DNA of 64,000 nucleotides. Origin: Tunicatimonas sp964551335 (GTDB lineage: Bacteria; Bacteroidota; Bacteroidia; Cytophagales; Cyclobacteriaceae). The position numbers and the translations under genes were made by a program. A model generated the notes under the pieces. That model did not search any database. It saw nothing but the letters and a program-made list of their open reading frames with translations, and was not told where the DNA came from. The stretch is from contig CAZKCO010000001.1 of NCBI GenBank assembly GCA_964551335.1, positions 124,001 through 188,000 of the forward strand, read 5' to 3'. Positions 38,190-47,929 of the stretch are shown in pieces; positions within the stretch are counted from its first letter, which is position 1, and every line of letters begins with the position of its first letter.

Positions 38190-39926
38190 ATGAGATGGAT
38201 TTTTAGCTTATTACTGACCTGGCTGGGTTGTTTTGCCCTTCAAGCCCAGAACATCACCCAGGCGGAGTATTTCGTGGACGAAGACCAGGGGTTTGGACAA
38301 AATGTAGAGATTGAGGTAACTCAGTCCGGCAATGACGTTACGCTGGATTTTACGGTTGGATTAGAGGGGTTAACTCCGGGCATTCATACATTGGGAGTAC
38401 GAGCCCAAGATGATAATGGAGTTTGGAGTCTTACCACTAACCGGGTTTTCTTAGTGGAAGAAGTATCATCGGTTCCGGCAATCACTGAGGCCGAGTATTT
38501 CATTGATACCGATGCAGGATTTGGGAATAACAATTCTATTGAAGTGAGTGGCGCAGACCCGCTAGATACTTTACGTTTCAACGCGGATCTAACCGGGCTT
38601 ACTCCTGGAATACATTCGCTCTACGTAAGGGTTAAGAATGCCAATAATCACTGGTCTATTGTCACCCAGCGCACCTTCGTGGTAGTTGATGAGTCGGAGT
38701 TAAGTAATATTGTTGCTCTTAATTATTACTACTACGATGAGGCGGAAGAAACGATTGCCGGGGCGGACGCGTATACTTACTCTATTCCCACTCCTTCACC
38801 CTCAGTAGATTTAACATTTCCCGCTAATGTCGATGCGCTGGAGAGTGGAAAGAATTATCTTATGTACGTTTGGGCGGTTAACGCGAATAACGAAAGTAGT
38901 CTCGTCAGCACGGTACGACTGGCACCGTTTATTATTGGTACTCCGATTCTTCTGGATAGGATTGAAGTTAACGATGTCGTTTGCGCCGGAGAGGAGGGAG
39001 GTAGTGCCACCGTATTTGCATCGGGAGGCGAAGGCACTTTACTGTACAGTATCAGTAGCGATAGTGCTGATTATGTATCTACCAATTTATTTGAGGGACT
39101 GGCTCCCGGAACCTACACCGCTTACGTGAGAGATAACGTAAACACTTTAGTGGTAGAGCGTGAATTTACTATTACTGCACCCGACGAACTGGTTTTTTCT
39201 GAGCCAGTGGTGCAAGGGGTTGAGTGTCCTAGCGATAATACTGGAAGTATCAAAGTATCGGCGAGTGGCGGGGCTGGTAGTGGCTACGAATATAGTCTGA
39301 ACGGAGGCGATTATACCAGTAGCAATGAATTTAGAGGTCTCAAAGCCGATAGCTATTTGGTTACGGTTCGGGATGCCAACGGATGTACGGAAGATCTTGA
39401 GGTAATTGTGCCTTCTTCTAACAATGCTTTGCCCACTCCTACTATCCGCCGGTCAATCGAATCTGATTTTGTCGATGAGTTATCCCTCATCGCTGAAAAT
39501 ATACCTTCCGGAGCTGAAGTGCAGTGGTACCTTAATGATACGCCTATTCCGGGAGCTACCGGTTTATCGGTACCTATTACCGAGGCGGGCTCATATTACG
39601 TAGAAGTGAGCCTGGGTGGTTGTACTGCAGTTTCTGGCATAGAAGGCGTCACGGGGCTTCAGGATAAAATAGCGCGGAACCTACGAATCTACCCGGTACC
39701 TACTCGCGATGTTTTAACAGCGGAGATTCCAATAGTAGTGACTAGCGAAGAGATACATGCAACTCTTATGAACGCACAGGGGCAAATTTTGGATCATCGA
39801 TCCTTAACTTCTACAAGGACTATCCAACAAGTCTCCTTTGATGTAAGTGAATTGCCTGCCGGATTGTATCTATTGTCTTTTCAGGGAGAAGGTTTTCAGT
39901 TACAGCGCCGAGTGGCGAAGCGTTAA
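38190..39926 (+). CDS. T9SS-secreted surface protein with SprB-like repeats
   Basis: The 578-residue protein has a signal peptide (MRWIFSLLLTWLGCFALQAQ). Three units of about 80 residues follow, with AEYFVDEDQGFG, then GLTPGIHTLGVRAQD; the third is degenerate. Two SprB-like repeats span about 255-410 (GSIKVSASGGAGSGYEYSLN, DANGCT). A type A T9SS C-terminal sorting domain covers about 500-578 (LRIYPVPTRDVLTAEI, VSELPAGLYLLSF). The C-terminal domain sends it through the type IX system for attachment to the outer surface. It begins 7 bp after the beta-helix gene. Confidence 0.88.
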   Translation: MRWIFSLLLTWLGCFALQAQNITQAEYFVDEDQGFGQNVEIEVTQSGNDVTLDFTVGLEGLTPGIHTLGVRAQDDNGVWSLTTNRVFLVEEVSSVPAITEAEYFIDTDAGFGNNNSIEVSGADPLDTLRFNADLTGLTPGIHSLYVRVKNANNHWSIVTQRTFVVVDESELSNIVALNYYYYDEAEETIAGADAYTYSIPTPSPSVDLTFPANVDALESGKNYLMYVWAVNANNESSLVSTVRLAPFIIGTPILLDRIEVNDVVCAGEEGGSATVFASGGEGTLLYSISSDSADYVSTNLFEGLAPGTYTAYVRDNVNTLVVEREFTITAPDELVFSEPVVQGVECPSDNTGSIKVSASGGAGSGYEYSLNGGDYTSSNEFRGLKADSYLVTVRDANGCTEDLEVIVPSSNNALPTPTIRRSIESDFVDELSLIAENIPSGAEVQWYLNDTPIPGATGLSVPITEAGSYYVEVSLGGCTAVSGIEGVTGLQDKIARNLRIYPVPTRDVLTAEIPIVVTSEEIHATLMNAQGQILDHRSLTSTRTIQQVSFDVSELPAGLYLLSFQGEGFQLQRRVAKR

Positions 39927-39964
39927 TCAGTGTAGTGTTTTTCAAATTAATTTTCTATACAGCT

Positions 39965-40387
39965 ATGAGAAATAATGGAATATGGACTATAATATGCATT
40001 GTTCTAGTCATGTTTGCCTGTGATGAGGGTGAGGATCTACCACCTGAAAACGAAACCGATTGGTTCGAGGTCGTCAGTAGTGCGAGCTGGCGCGTAGACC
40101 AGGTGACTGCCACCCAAAACAGCCAGTCGGAAAATGTTCAAAATGTGCAAGTCACTTTTTCATCGGGGGGGCAGTACACCTTACTTATTCCGGGAATCAG
40201 TGATTTTGGTAGCGATGGAACCTGGACAGTAAACGATCAGGGCACGCAGATTACATTCAACGACGGTAATCAGGAACTCGTAGTCCAAAGTACCATTGAA
40301 GAAGATGGATCCAGCATGATACTAACTTTTCAGTGGTCTAACTTCAAAGCGCAAGCAGTTAGCTATCGCATTGAGCTTGTCAGTTAA
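39965..40387 (+). CDS. Small lipoprotein, lipocalin-like
   Basis: I choose the ATG at 39965, which gives a 140-residue lipoprotein (MRNNGIWTIICIVLVMFAC); a GTG at 39935 would lengthen it without reason. The rest is a beta-rich domain with ASWRVDQVTAT near the start and GTWTVNDQGTQITFNDGN, the pattern of lipocalin-like (DUF4923/lipocalin_4-type) Bacteroidota lipoproteins. It is the last gene of the plus-strand envelope cluster. Confidence 0.72.
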   Translation: MRNNGIWTIICIVLVMFACDEGEDLPPENETDWFEVVSSASWRVDQVTATQNSQSENVQNVQVTFSSGGQYTLLIPGISDFGSDGTWTVNDQGTQITFNDGNQELVVQSTIEEDGSSMILTFQWSNFKAQAVSYRIELVS

Positions 40388-40586
40388 TTTTGTAACAGTT
40401 TGTATCTAATGTAAACTTTTTGTAAAAGTGATCCGTATAGCTGAGAATAATTCGATGCAATGAGAGGGTCTAGTCAGTTTTTATCACGAACTACTAGACT
40501 TTCATGCATCGAAGGATTCTTCAGTTCTTGATTTTATCTGATTTTCCTTGGACTGTTAGCATAATAAGCTTCTGCCTAAATATAAA

Positions 40587-41366
40587 TCAATCAATAACTC
40601 GTAATATAAAATCATCACTTTTACTTTCTTCATTGGCTATCTCATCAACTTTCGCAGTGAATGTGATATCTCCTTTATATGATATATCGGAAAATACAAA
40701 GGTAGGTTGAACCTTACCTAGTGAGTTTGATTTTAGAGTTATGATATGTTTTGTCTCTTCATAGTTCTTAAAGAAGCCACTCGTTTGGGGTGAAAAAGAC
40801 AACTTAACCGCTGTTCCTTGAGATGCGACTCCAGCAGTGCTATTAACAAGAGCCGTCAAATCTATCTCTTGGATAGTGTCATTTTTAATATAATCTGTGC
40901 TAGAAGATAAAGAGACAGCGGTAGGGGAAGCTTCATTAAATATAATGGTATAGTCTTTTTCGTAATTTAATACCCTAACAGTTACTTTACTTTCGCCCGG
41001 AGTAGTTGAAGCAACTAATGTGGCTACGGCCTCTTTTCTATCTTCTTCGCCTTCTGAAAAATTTGCAGTTTCCAAATAATTTACGTTTAGCGTATCGTTC
41101 TTAGATTCTAAGAAGGTACCATTTGTGGTAATGAACCTAAGAACTGTGAGCTCTGAATCTGCATTTGAAGGGAATTTAAAGGAAAAAGTGACTTTACTGT
41201 TGCCATCGGCAGGTATAGAATCACTAGATATATCAACAGTCATCTTATTGAATGCTTCTGTTGATGTAAGATCATAGTCTTCTTCATCATAACAACCAGT
41301 TGTTATAAGAATGGTCATTAATAACACATAAATTATAATTCTAGGGAATTTGAGCACCGAACGCAT
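40587..41366 (-). CDS. Lipoprotein with Ig-like (invasin-type) domains
   Basis: The 259-residue product has a lipobox (LITTGC at about 20-25) and Ig-like beta domains: DISSDSIPADGNSKVTFSF is typical of bacterial Ig-like/invasin modules, repeated more weakly at about 140 onward (AVSLSSSTDYIKNDTIQEI). The start overlaps the end of the upstream 650-residue gene by 26 bases, so they are co-translated. It ends a minus-strand cluster and converges with the envelope operon. Function unknown. Confidence 0.72.
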   Translation of the reverse strand: MRSVLKFPRIIIYVLLMTILITTGCYDEEDYDLTSTEAFNKMTVDISSDSIPADGNSKVTFSFKFPSNADSELTVLRFITTNGTFLESKNDTLNVNYLETANFSEGEEDRKEAVATLVASTTPGESKVTVRVLNYEKDYTIIFNEASPTAVSLSSSTDYIKNDTIQEIDLTALVNSTAGVASQGTAVKLSFSPQTSGFFKNYEETKHIITLKSNSLGKVQPTFVFSDISYKGDITFTAKVDEIANEESKSDDFILRVID

Positions 41367-43293
41367 TAGCTATTGATTTTAAAGTGTTAACAATATCAAA
41401 GTCTAGAGTAATCGCCACATAGGGCATGGCAGCGAGTTTTTTATCATTTACAAATGGGGACTCAGGAGTTTTCCTCCTAAAGAGTAATGCTCCAGCAGAT
41501 AGATTAAATGCATTGTTAATTCTGTAACCATATCCTAACAGAAAGTTATTACTACCATAAAGGTCAAATCTAGTAGAGTTATTCGAGATAGAAGCTGGCG
41601 AATAAGAAATGTTAATCGAAGAGCGATGCCAGAAATTTTTGTACAAAACCTGTCTTAGAGGATAATCAGGGTCAATAGGCCTTAGGTTGAACCTTACTCC
41701 AAAAAATGGAACTACTTTTAAAAATGGATTGGATCTATCTTTAGTAGTTATGATATTAGATGCAATACCAACACCTATATCCGGGCGTACAGTAAATTTG
41801 CTTTTTGATTTAGTTGTTAAATCAGAGCCGGTTGTACTCCCACTTTCTTCTATAATATATTCTGCAAAAGGTTTTTTATTCTCGTTTTCATCTGTCTGAA
41901 TTGAGTAGGAAATTAAATCTTGACTTAACTTCCTACTTTCATTCAAGTGCTTTTCAAGATTCTCTTTTTTGCTTATAAATTCCTTCAATATCGTATTTGA
42001 CCTAGAATAATTGTCATACCAGTTAAACTTGAATAAATTTTCCAGAAAATCTATCGTTGCGACAACATACTTCCGTCTTCTTGCTATTTCCTGCATATCT
42101 GCCAAGGAATCTATTGATTGATAGTTTATCGGTAACCGTCCCTGAACGATATATTTTTTTGTGCTATCTGTGGTAGAAGGAATAAGGTATGGGCGAATAT
42201 CATCATTAGTTAAGTTCTGGTATGCATTCCTGTTGTCACATGAATTACATTCTACGATAGATTTTATTATATCATTATAGTAATTTTCGTAGAAATTGGA
42301 AAGTTCAGTAGCATCATCTGAATTAAAGATAATTTCATATGTACCAAGTTTTGCAAATCTGTTTCTAAAATTGTACTTCCTTTTATTAGTTACTTTATCT
42401 ACTTGTTCATTCACCACTAGATGTTCAATTGCTAAATCTATACGACCTTGCCTATAATGCTTTTTGATAGTATCATATATAGCTTGATTTTTATTCCTTT
42501 CGGTCAAAACCAGATTGATACTGTCTTCTAAAGCAGAAGTATTTGCATTATTACTGTCTATACTCCTTTGTCTTTCGTTAAGCTCTTCTTGAACAGCAGC
42601 TTCAAGAATTGACTGCTCTGGAGCGAAATTCGTATTTTCAACAGAACTAGTTTGCTGGAACAAGGTCGTATCAATTGAGTAAATAACCTTATTAAAAGTT
42701 GCAACTGCTGTAGGAATAGATTCTATTTCTAAAATATCTTTATTAATAATTTCGCTTGCACTAACGACATCCTTGTTTGGTATTTTACCGTCTAATTCTA
42801 GAGTATAACTAAACCCATAAAATGAATTTGGGTTGAGCGGAAAAATCTTCGCGAAGACTTCAGTATCATTTGTAGCGATAATTATATCTTCAATTTTTAT
42901 GAAAATACTATCTTCGCTTTGGTTTTTATTTTGATTCTTAGAAGAGAATACGAATATTTTTTCGTCTAACTCCTTTGTTGGGTTTTTGGTCTTTTGAAGT
43001 CTATAAACTTCTCGAATTCTTTTTCCTTCCAATCGAGTAAACGTACGACCTCTTTTACCTTTCTGTGGTTTCTTACTTCCCTTAATGGTAAAGTCAGTTA
43101 ATCTCTGCTCTTTTTTCTTTACTATCTTTATATAAAACTCGCGATCGAAAGGGAGCTCTTTGTCAAATGAATTTAACTTACTGTTCCAAGTAACTACAGG
43201 AATTGTACTATCGATTTTACTTTCCTGAGCAGAAAGGAGGTGAAAAGTTAGAAAGAATACAGCAATTGAAATTATAAAGGGTTTTGTATCCAT
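41341..43293 (-). CDS. Large exported protein of unknown function with barrel-like C-terminus
   Basis: I do not recognise this family. The 650-residue protein has a signal peptide (MDTKPFIISIAVFFLTFHLLSAQ), a basic stretch (KKPQKGKRGRTFTRLEGK), a central helical part with predicted coiled coil (about 230-480), and a C-terminal region (about 500-650) with outer-membrane-barrel-type strands (GVGIASNII, FFGVRFNLRP, GSNNFLLGYGYRI, AAMPYVAITLDF). Two close Cys (CNSCDN) could bind metal. It may be an outer-membrane component working with the Ig-like lipoprotein it overlaps. Confidence 0.7.
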   Translation of the reverse strand: MDTKPFIISIAVFFLTFHLLSAQESKIDSTIPVVTWNSKLNSFDKELPFDREFYIKIVKKKEQRLTDFTIKGSKKPQKGKRGRTFTRLEGKRIREVYRLQKTKNPTKELDEKIFVFSSKNQNKNQSEDSIFIKIEDIIIATNDTEVFAKIFPLNPNSFYGFSYTLELDGKIPNKDVVSASEIINKDILEIESIPTAVATFNKVIYSIDTTLFQQTSSVENTNFAPEQSILEAAVQEELNERQRSIDSNNANTSALEDSINLVLTERNKNQAIYDTIKKHYRQGRIDLAIEHLVVNEQVDKVTNKRKYNFRNRFAKLGTYEIIFNSDDATELSNFYENYYNDIIKSIVECNSCDNRNAYQNLTNDDIRPYLIPSTTDSTKKYIVQGRLPINYQSIDSLADMQEIARRRKYVVATIDFLENLFKFNWYDNYSRSNTILKEFISKKENLEKHLNESRKLSQDLISYSIQTDENENKKPFAEYIIEESGSTTGSDLTTKSKSKFTVRPDIGVGIASNIITTKDRSNPFLKVVPFFGVRFNLRPIDPDYPLRQVLYKNFWHRSSINISYSPASISNNSTRFDLYGSNNFLLGYGYRINNAFNLSAGALLFRRKTPESPFVNDKKLAAMPYVAITLDFDIVNTLKSIANAFGAQIP

Positions 43294-43452
43294 GATGTGG
43301 GAGTTTTAATAAGATAAATTAGAAGGTGCTTAAAATATTCTAACGACAATGCTTTTGTTCAATCTTTTTAGAAATTTTAGCGGTATACTTTCTGTTCATT
43401 GCCAGATTCTGAATTACCATAGATTAAAGGTGTAAGTACACTACTATTAAAG

Positions 43453-44517
43453 CTATTCTATAATAAACTCTAAATGACCTGCTGTTTTCGTTGAGCGAGC
43501 TGGTCGCTCTGATCGTACATTCTGAGATATACAGTCAAGAACGATTTGATCTTGATGTCTGTCCCCAGTATTATCCGCATACATTGGATTCATAATCGCA
43601 ATAAGATCTTTTGAAAGATTGTTATCACTACCATGATGGGGTATTTTAAGCCAATACAAATCCTTTAATTCAGATTGGTAGTCAGGTATCATTTTAAATG
43701 ATTCTATACCAGCATCACCGGAGAATAAATAGCGCTGATCTTTGTTATCTATGGCAAAGACAATGCTAGCTTTATTCGTCGGTGTCAATCTAGCTGTCTT
43801 TTCGTCCTTTAAAAGACTACAGGGATTTACTTGATTATTTATTAACTTAAGCTTACGATTTCTTAGGGAGATCAAGCTTTCATTGATATAATCCGCACTT
43901 TCTAGCACGATAATCTCTTCAAGAGTTATATGAGCAGGAAAGAGTGTTTGATAATATTCTTGAGTAGGACCTAATACCTTTATTTCGGGCCAACCTTCAA
44001 ATGTATATCCATAGAAAACGTTTCTTCTTTTTTGTTCAGGTACGATCTCTAATATTCTTTTTAGTTGACCTAAGGATTTTATTACAAATTCAGCTTTCTC
44101 TCTTATCGCTTCCTCTTTAATGTGAGGATAGTGTTCGTATATTTGATTCTCGAGCGCAAAATGTTGAATGGATTTTATGTTGTTCGCTTGATTATATGAG
44201 GTAATCAATCGTTTATCATACTCATTTAATTCTGGTGGGCGGTGTATCCAAACTTCTTTAACATTTTGAATGTAATCACGCAACAGCGGTTCTAATCCAC
44301 CAATATGATCTTGATCATAATGAGTAGCGACAACGATATCAGGTGCATCCTTGTTAGTCTATTGTAGTAGTTCTTCTAACTTTGGCTTTACTGTACGGTT
44401 ATAATGCCAAGGGTCACCTCCGTCAATAACCATTATTAGATCGCTTTCCTTTTTAGAGAGATGAACGAGAATGGCATCCCCATCATTGACATCTAATAGA
44501 ATTATTTTTCCTTTCAT
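43453..44517 (-). pseudogene. ComEC-like metallo-beta-lactamase-fold protein, interrupted by one in-frame TAG
   Basis: From the ATG at 44517 (MKGKIILLDVNDGDAILVHL) the frame runs to a single TAG at 44359-44361 (codon 53) and then continues without a break to 43453. The metal motif HYDQDH (residues 66-71), the GDAG loop and PHHGSDNN are all downstream of the stop and look intact. HxDxDH is the ComEC-type variant of the MBL signature. Apart from the stop the 350-residue protein is complete. It is either a very recent nonsense mutation, an amber read-through case or a sequencing error. Alternative starts downstream of the TAG would lose the first strands and, if at 44283 (TTG), the metal motif. 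Confidence 0.8.
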
Positions 44518-44981
44518 TATCTAAATTAATATTAATACTTTGAACCTACGTTTGTTCCTTCAAGATGAACCAACTCCTGAAATCGCTAATATCCAAACCA
44601 CTATATTTTTTTGTGTCCTATATCTGATTGTAATAATTGCATCGCTAACTCGCATTTTGCGATGAAGGTGGCAAGGTGTACCTTATCCAATTATATCACT
44701 GTTGGACAGCTAAAACAGATAAAATTTGTAACTCTGAAAATTTTGTAGCCGCCAGCAGGCCTTTTCATCAACAAAATCTCATTCTACAGTTTACAGAATC
44801 ATTTGACTACAAAGGTCCAAATGAAAACGGTGACTGAAAATCTTAAACAACAAATCCAGTTTTTGAAATATTAAAGAAAACTGAGGTCTTATGCTATGTT
44901 AATTCAACATCTAAATAGTCAGTTTAAAACCAATTCTTAGCAAACATTAGCAATATTTATTAAGATTTTCAGTCACCATTC
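44518..44981. other. 464-bp intergenic region with a small inverted-repeat element
   Basis: No open frame of note. The stretch is AT-rich and contains the 18-bp inverted repeat described separately (44829-44977). There is no clear terminator for the lipoprotein gene that ends at 44982. Confidence 0.45.
44829..44977. repeat. 149-bp segment bounded by 18-bp perfect inverted repeats
   Basis: GGTGACTGAAAATCTTAA at 44829-44846 recurs as its exact reverse complement at 44960-44977. The 113 bases between hold no gene. This is compatible with a short non-autonomous element (MITE-like), with a remnant of an insertion, or with a long hairpin acting as a terminator. I see no target-site duplication. 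Confidence 0.6.
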
Positions 44982-45323
44982 CTATCTCAGCACTCCTATT
45001 CTAGTGCACTCTTTCCCGGTTGAAGATTCATCGCAAAGCCCCTCATCGAATGCTTCATCGATTTTCTTTTCATTCCTATTCTTTATTCTAAGAAGCAAGT
45101 ATTCTCCGTTCAACAAATACTTATCTGTTGGATCGTCATAGTTACCAACCAACCGTAAAAACTGCTGAATTTGACTCTCGAAGCGAGACCGTTCTGGATC
45201 GTCCGGATCTAAAGAGTATTCTTTATCTAACTTATACAAGGCCGTTGAGACACAACCATTTAGTACCACTGCTGAGGCAAAAGAACAAAGAATAAGGACA
45301 AACTTACACCAGATACTTTTCAT
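44982..45323 (-). CDS. Small lipoprotein of unknown function
   Basis: I choose the ATG at 45323, giving 113 residues (MKSIWCKFVLILCSFASAVVLNGC, lipobox LNGC); a longer frame to 45356 adds eleven residues with no signal character. The mature part is charged and probably helical (FESQIQQFLRLVGNYDD, LLLRIKNRNEKKIDEAF), with two late Cys. It overlaps the upstream 454-residue gene by 20 bases, which argues for translational coupling. Confidence 0.7.
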   Translation of the reverse strand: MKSIWCKFVLILCSFASAVVLNGCVSTALYKLDKEYSLDPDDPERSRFESQIQQFLRLVGNYDDPTDKYLLNGEYLLLRIKNRNEKKIDEAFDEGLCDESSTGKECTRIGVLR

Positions 45324-46668
45324 AACTTGAAATCTCTTCTTTTGCGAGAGGTGCATAATATCGTTCTATTTCATTATTGTCCCAATTAAAACGCACTACT
45401 CGCGCTCCCAAAATTCTTACCGTCTTATCTGAATCTTCTAAAGAAAACCCCTCACTATTTTTTCTGTATTGCATGTATTTTTCATCCTTGGTATATCCTC
45501 CCCCTATAGAAAAAAAGCTGCCTATTCCAAAGCTACCACCAGACGATATAAACTTCTCATGTTTTCTCCTATATTCATCACCCATTTTTACATTAATTTT
45601 TGTGCCTCTGGCAATTAATAAGGAGTAAGGAATAGACGCGAGGTTTCCGTTAGGTCCCCAATAATCTCTAAATCTCTCCCCAATGGTCGTAAACAATATA
45701 TCTTGATACCAACTATCTCGAAAAATTGGCACTTCTTCAAATCTTGAAAAGCCTACCTCAAATTCAAAGTGGCTATTTTTACTGATTTCTTCAAGCTCCC
45801 TTCTCTCAACGTTGCCACCACCAGAATAAATACCCCACTTAGCTTTTGCCTTAACATTCCAGTTAGTCTCTACCCTAGAGTAATCTTCACTCTCGGTACT
45901 GAAAGTTCTTGATACAACATTATCATTGGTTAGAAATTCCTCTAGATCAAGCTCTGGAAGTTGAATATGAAATGATCGCCATAGATGTTTCGAGGAAGGT
46001 TTATCAAATTGTGCAGATACAGGAAGGTCTACAGAATAACCTGGGTCTTCAAAATATGCCTTAGCATCAATTATCTTCCAAAGCTCTTTTGGTGAGTTTT
46101 GTCTTAAAAAAGCATTTATTCTCGCATTTGCTCGTGCAATTGACTGTATATACCGTTTTCTTTCTCCAGAATACCCTCTTTCTCTTTCCCAAATTATTCT
46201 TCTGGCCTCTAACTCTTCTGCAGGTATATCTGGATTACGATCGAGATATATTTGCCAGTTATCTGCTACTTTTGTATCAAAGTTTTGAAGATCAGTTCTC
46301 GCTGCTTTAAGTTCATTATTGTACTCTTTGTATTTATCCTTTTTAGATGCATCAATTGCTTGAAGTAAAATTTCGTCTAATTCGTATAGAAAAAATTCAT
46401 ATGCTTGATCTAAAACACTAGCATGTGCACCTCTAGGATCATCAAAACGCCCTGAAACATCAGCAATAGGTAAAGTTGGTGCAACATAATTAGATGCTCT
46501 AGTTAGCAAAAACAGATTGTAGTTTGGAGCACTTTGAGAATATGGGAGCAAAGTAGCTAGGTTATATGGTTGAATTACGCCTTGTACTGATGAAGCCCCA
46601 GCATTACTCAGTGCATCTAAGAGGCTAATGTAATGCCCCCACGCTTTTTGAAAAATTTGATCTGCCAT
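45304..46668 (-). CDS. Cytoplasmic or non-classically exported protein of unknown function
   Basis: The 454-residue protein has no signal peptide. The N-terminal half (about 1-215) is helical, with a coiled-coil-like part (LEARRIIWERERGYSGERKRYI). The C-terminal half (about 215-454) is beta-rich with Gly-rich turns (WGIYSGGGNV, SGGSFGIGSFFSIGGGYT), reminiscent of membrane-inserting or lectin-like domains, and has the segment FEVGFSRFEEVPIFRDSWY. I cannot assign a family. It lies in an operon-like run between the M15-like membrane protein and a lipoprotein it overlaps by 20 bases. Confidence 0.75.
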   Translation of the reverse strand: MADQIFQKAWGHYISLLDALSNAGASSVQGVIQPYNLATLLPYSQSAPNYNLFLLTRASNYVAPTLPIADVSGRFDDPRGAHASVLDQAYEFFLYELDEILLQAIDASKKDKYKEYNNELKAARTDLQNFDTKVADNWQIYLDRNPDIPAEELEARRIIWERERGYSGERKRYIQSIARANARINAFLRQNSPKELWKIIDAKAYFEDPGYSVDLPVSAQFDKPSSKHLWRSFHIQLPELDLEEFLTNDNVVSRTFSTESEDYSRVETNWNVKAKAKWGIYSGGGNVERRELEEISKNSHFEFEVGFSRFEEVPIFRDSWYQDILFTTIGERFRDYWGPNGNLASIPYSLLIARGTKINVKMGDEYRRKHEKFISSGGSFGIGSFFSIGGGYTKDEKYMQYRKNSEGFSLEDSDKTVRILGARVVRFNWDNNEIERYYAPLAKEEISSYEKYLV

Positions 46669-46751
46669 AGTTGTAAAATTATAGATGTAAATAAATTATT
46701 AATTGCTTTTCGAGTTCTATAGTGCGTAGCTTTTCGGTAATGCTTATTTTA

Positions 46752-47843
46752 TCATCTATTTATAGTTAGATGAAGGTGATTTAAATGATTTTGATGCTTG
46801 CCTGAAGATGCATTGTTGGATACACATTGGTTTACTTCGCACATCTGCCAGGGTCCTAGAAACTGATTAATATCAGATTTTCCGGTTGTTTTCCACCAGT
46901 TGGCTAAACTTTTAGCAAGATCTGGTTCAGGAGTATTTTCATCTAGATTTCTATTAAATACTACCTGATCACCTGAGATTGACCTTTCCATTATTATAAT
47001 ATCAATACCTCTACCAGAAGAGTGAGGCCCTTCCTGAGGACGCCATATCCCCGAGAAAGTGATATGAGATATCTTTTCTTCGCTTGCGAGTCTTGATAGT
47101 ACATTAAAGCTTCTATCAGTCCATTTATTTAAAACTTCTCTAAAATCAGTATAGCCTTCCTGTCTGGCTTTTTTCCAACAATTAGCTGAAAAAGATAGAA
47201 TACAATTAACACCGCCAACTTCCAGTCGACTTTTATACTCATTGTTGCCATTATCTTGTAGGTTGCTATTAATCTGAGTCCGTGCATCTTGAGCTAATAA
47301 ACACTTTAGAGGACTTAATTTTAGCACCCTCGTACTATACTGGGTTGTTTCAATAGAGGCTTCTAAGTTAGATCTTCCTTGAGGCAATACACTATTTACT
47401 AGTGAGAACAGGACCCTTTTTGCAAGAATGCTAACTAATACGCAGTACCCGATGAGTACACTATCTTCATATGCAGTTGTCTTCTTTAAGTTTTCAACTT
47501 TTAGGAAATTTAATCCTAACAATCCATCACCCAATACAGCATTCAAAACAGGAATTAGAAATGAAAATGCAATACTCATCGATAAATATCCCAAAAGAAT
47601 GATCAAAGAATCCTTGATGGGTTGTTCTACACTAGTATTCCTATCTTGAATGTTAATTGTTGCATCATTAATGATATCTAAGGAAAAATTGGCAACTCCA
47701 CCCAGAATCCCACCAATCATTATAAGTAAAAATATGTAGCCTTTTTCGTAAGCAAACAGGCCATATGACAGCAAGGTTGCTACCAATGTTGACCCTAGTA
47801 CCATTATTAATATTCCTATTTTATTTTCTATTAGGATTGACAT
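46752..47843 (-). CDS. Membrane protein with a C-terminal M15-like zinc peptidase domain
   Basis: The 363-residue protein has four hydrophobic segments at about 8-30, 33-56, 80-105 and 125-155, then a soluble domain of about 190 residues. That domain carries HSSGRGID (His at about 274, Asp at about 281), an exact fit to the H-x2-G-x3-D zinc motif of D,D-/L,D-carboxypeptidases of the M15/VanY/hedgehog fold. It also has NHLHL near the C-terminus (His 356 and 358), the third-ligand region. It could cut peptidoglycan stem peptides or a protein. This is the first gene of the unusual minus-strand cluster ending at 40587. Confidence 0.72.
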   Translation of the reverse strand: MSILIENKIGILIMVLGSTLVATLLSYGLFAYEKGYIFLLIMIGGILGGVANFSLDIINDATINIQDRNTSVEQPIKDSLIILLGYLSMSIAFSFLIPVLNAVLGDGLLGLNFLKVENLKKTTAYEDSVLIGYCVLVSILAKRVLFSLVNSVLPQGRSNLEASIETTQYSTRVLKLSPLKCLLAQDARTQINSNLQDNGNNEYKSRLEVGGVNCILSFSANCWKKARQEGYTDFREVLNKWTDRSFNVLSRLASEEKISHITFSGIWRPQEGPHSSGRGIDIIIMERSISGDQVVFNRNLDENTPEPDLAKSLANWWKTTGKSDINQFLGPWQMCEVNQCVSNNASSGKHQNHLNHLHLTINR

Positions 47844-47929
47844 ATTTTATTTGCTGTTTAAGCTGAAGATCGCCTAAAAAATTTGAGTTCTGTATTATGA
47901 TTATTAGCACATGCAACCCACTTTGAGCT

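Noticed and set aside
40440..40500. GTCTAGT / ACTAGAC dyad between the convergent genes near 40.5 kb
   Set aside because: Stem is short, loop is long and no T-run is present, so it is not a convincing bidirectional terminator.
40504..40710. 68-codon plus-strand frame overlapping the Ig-like lipoprotein
   Set aside because: It is antisense to a well-supported gene and shows no features of its own.
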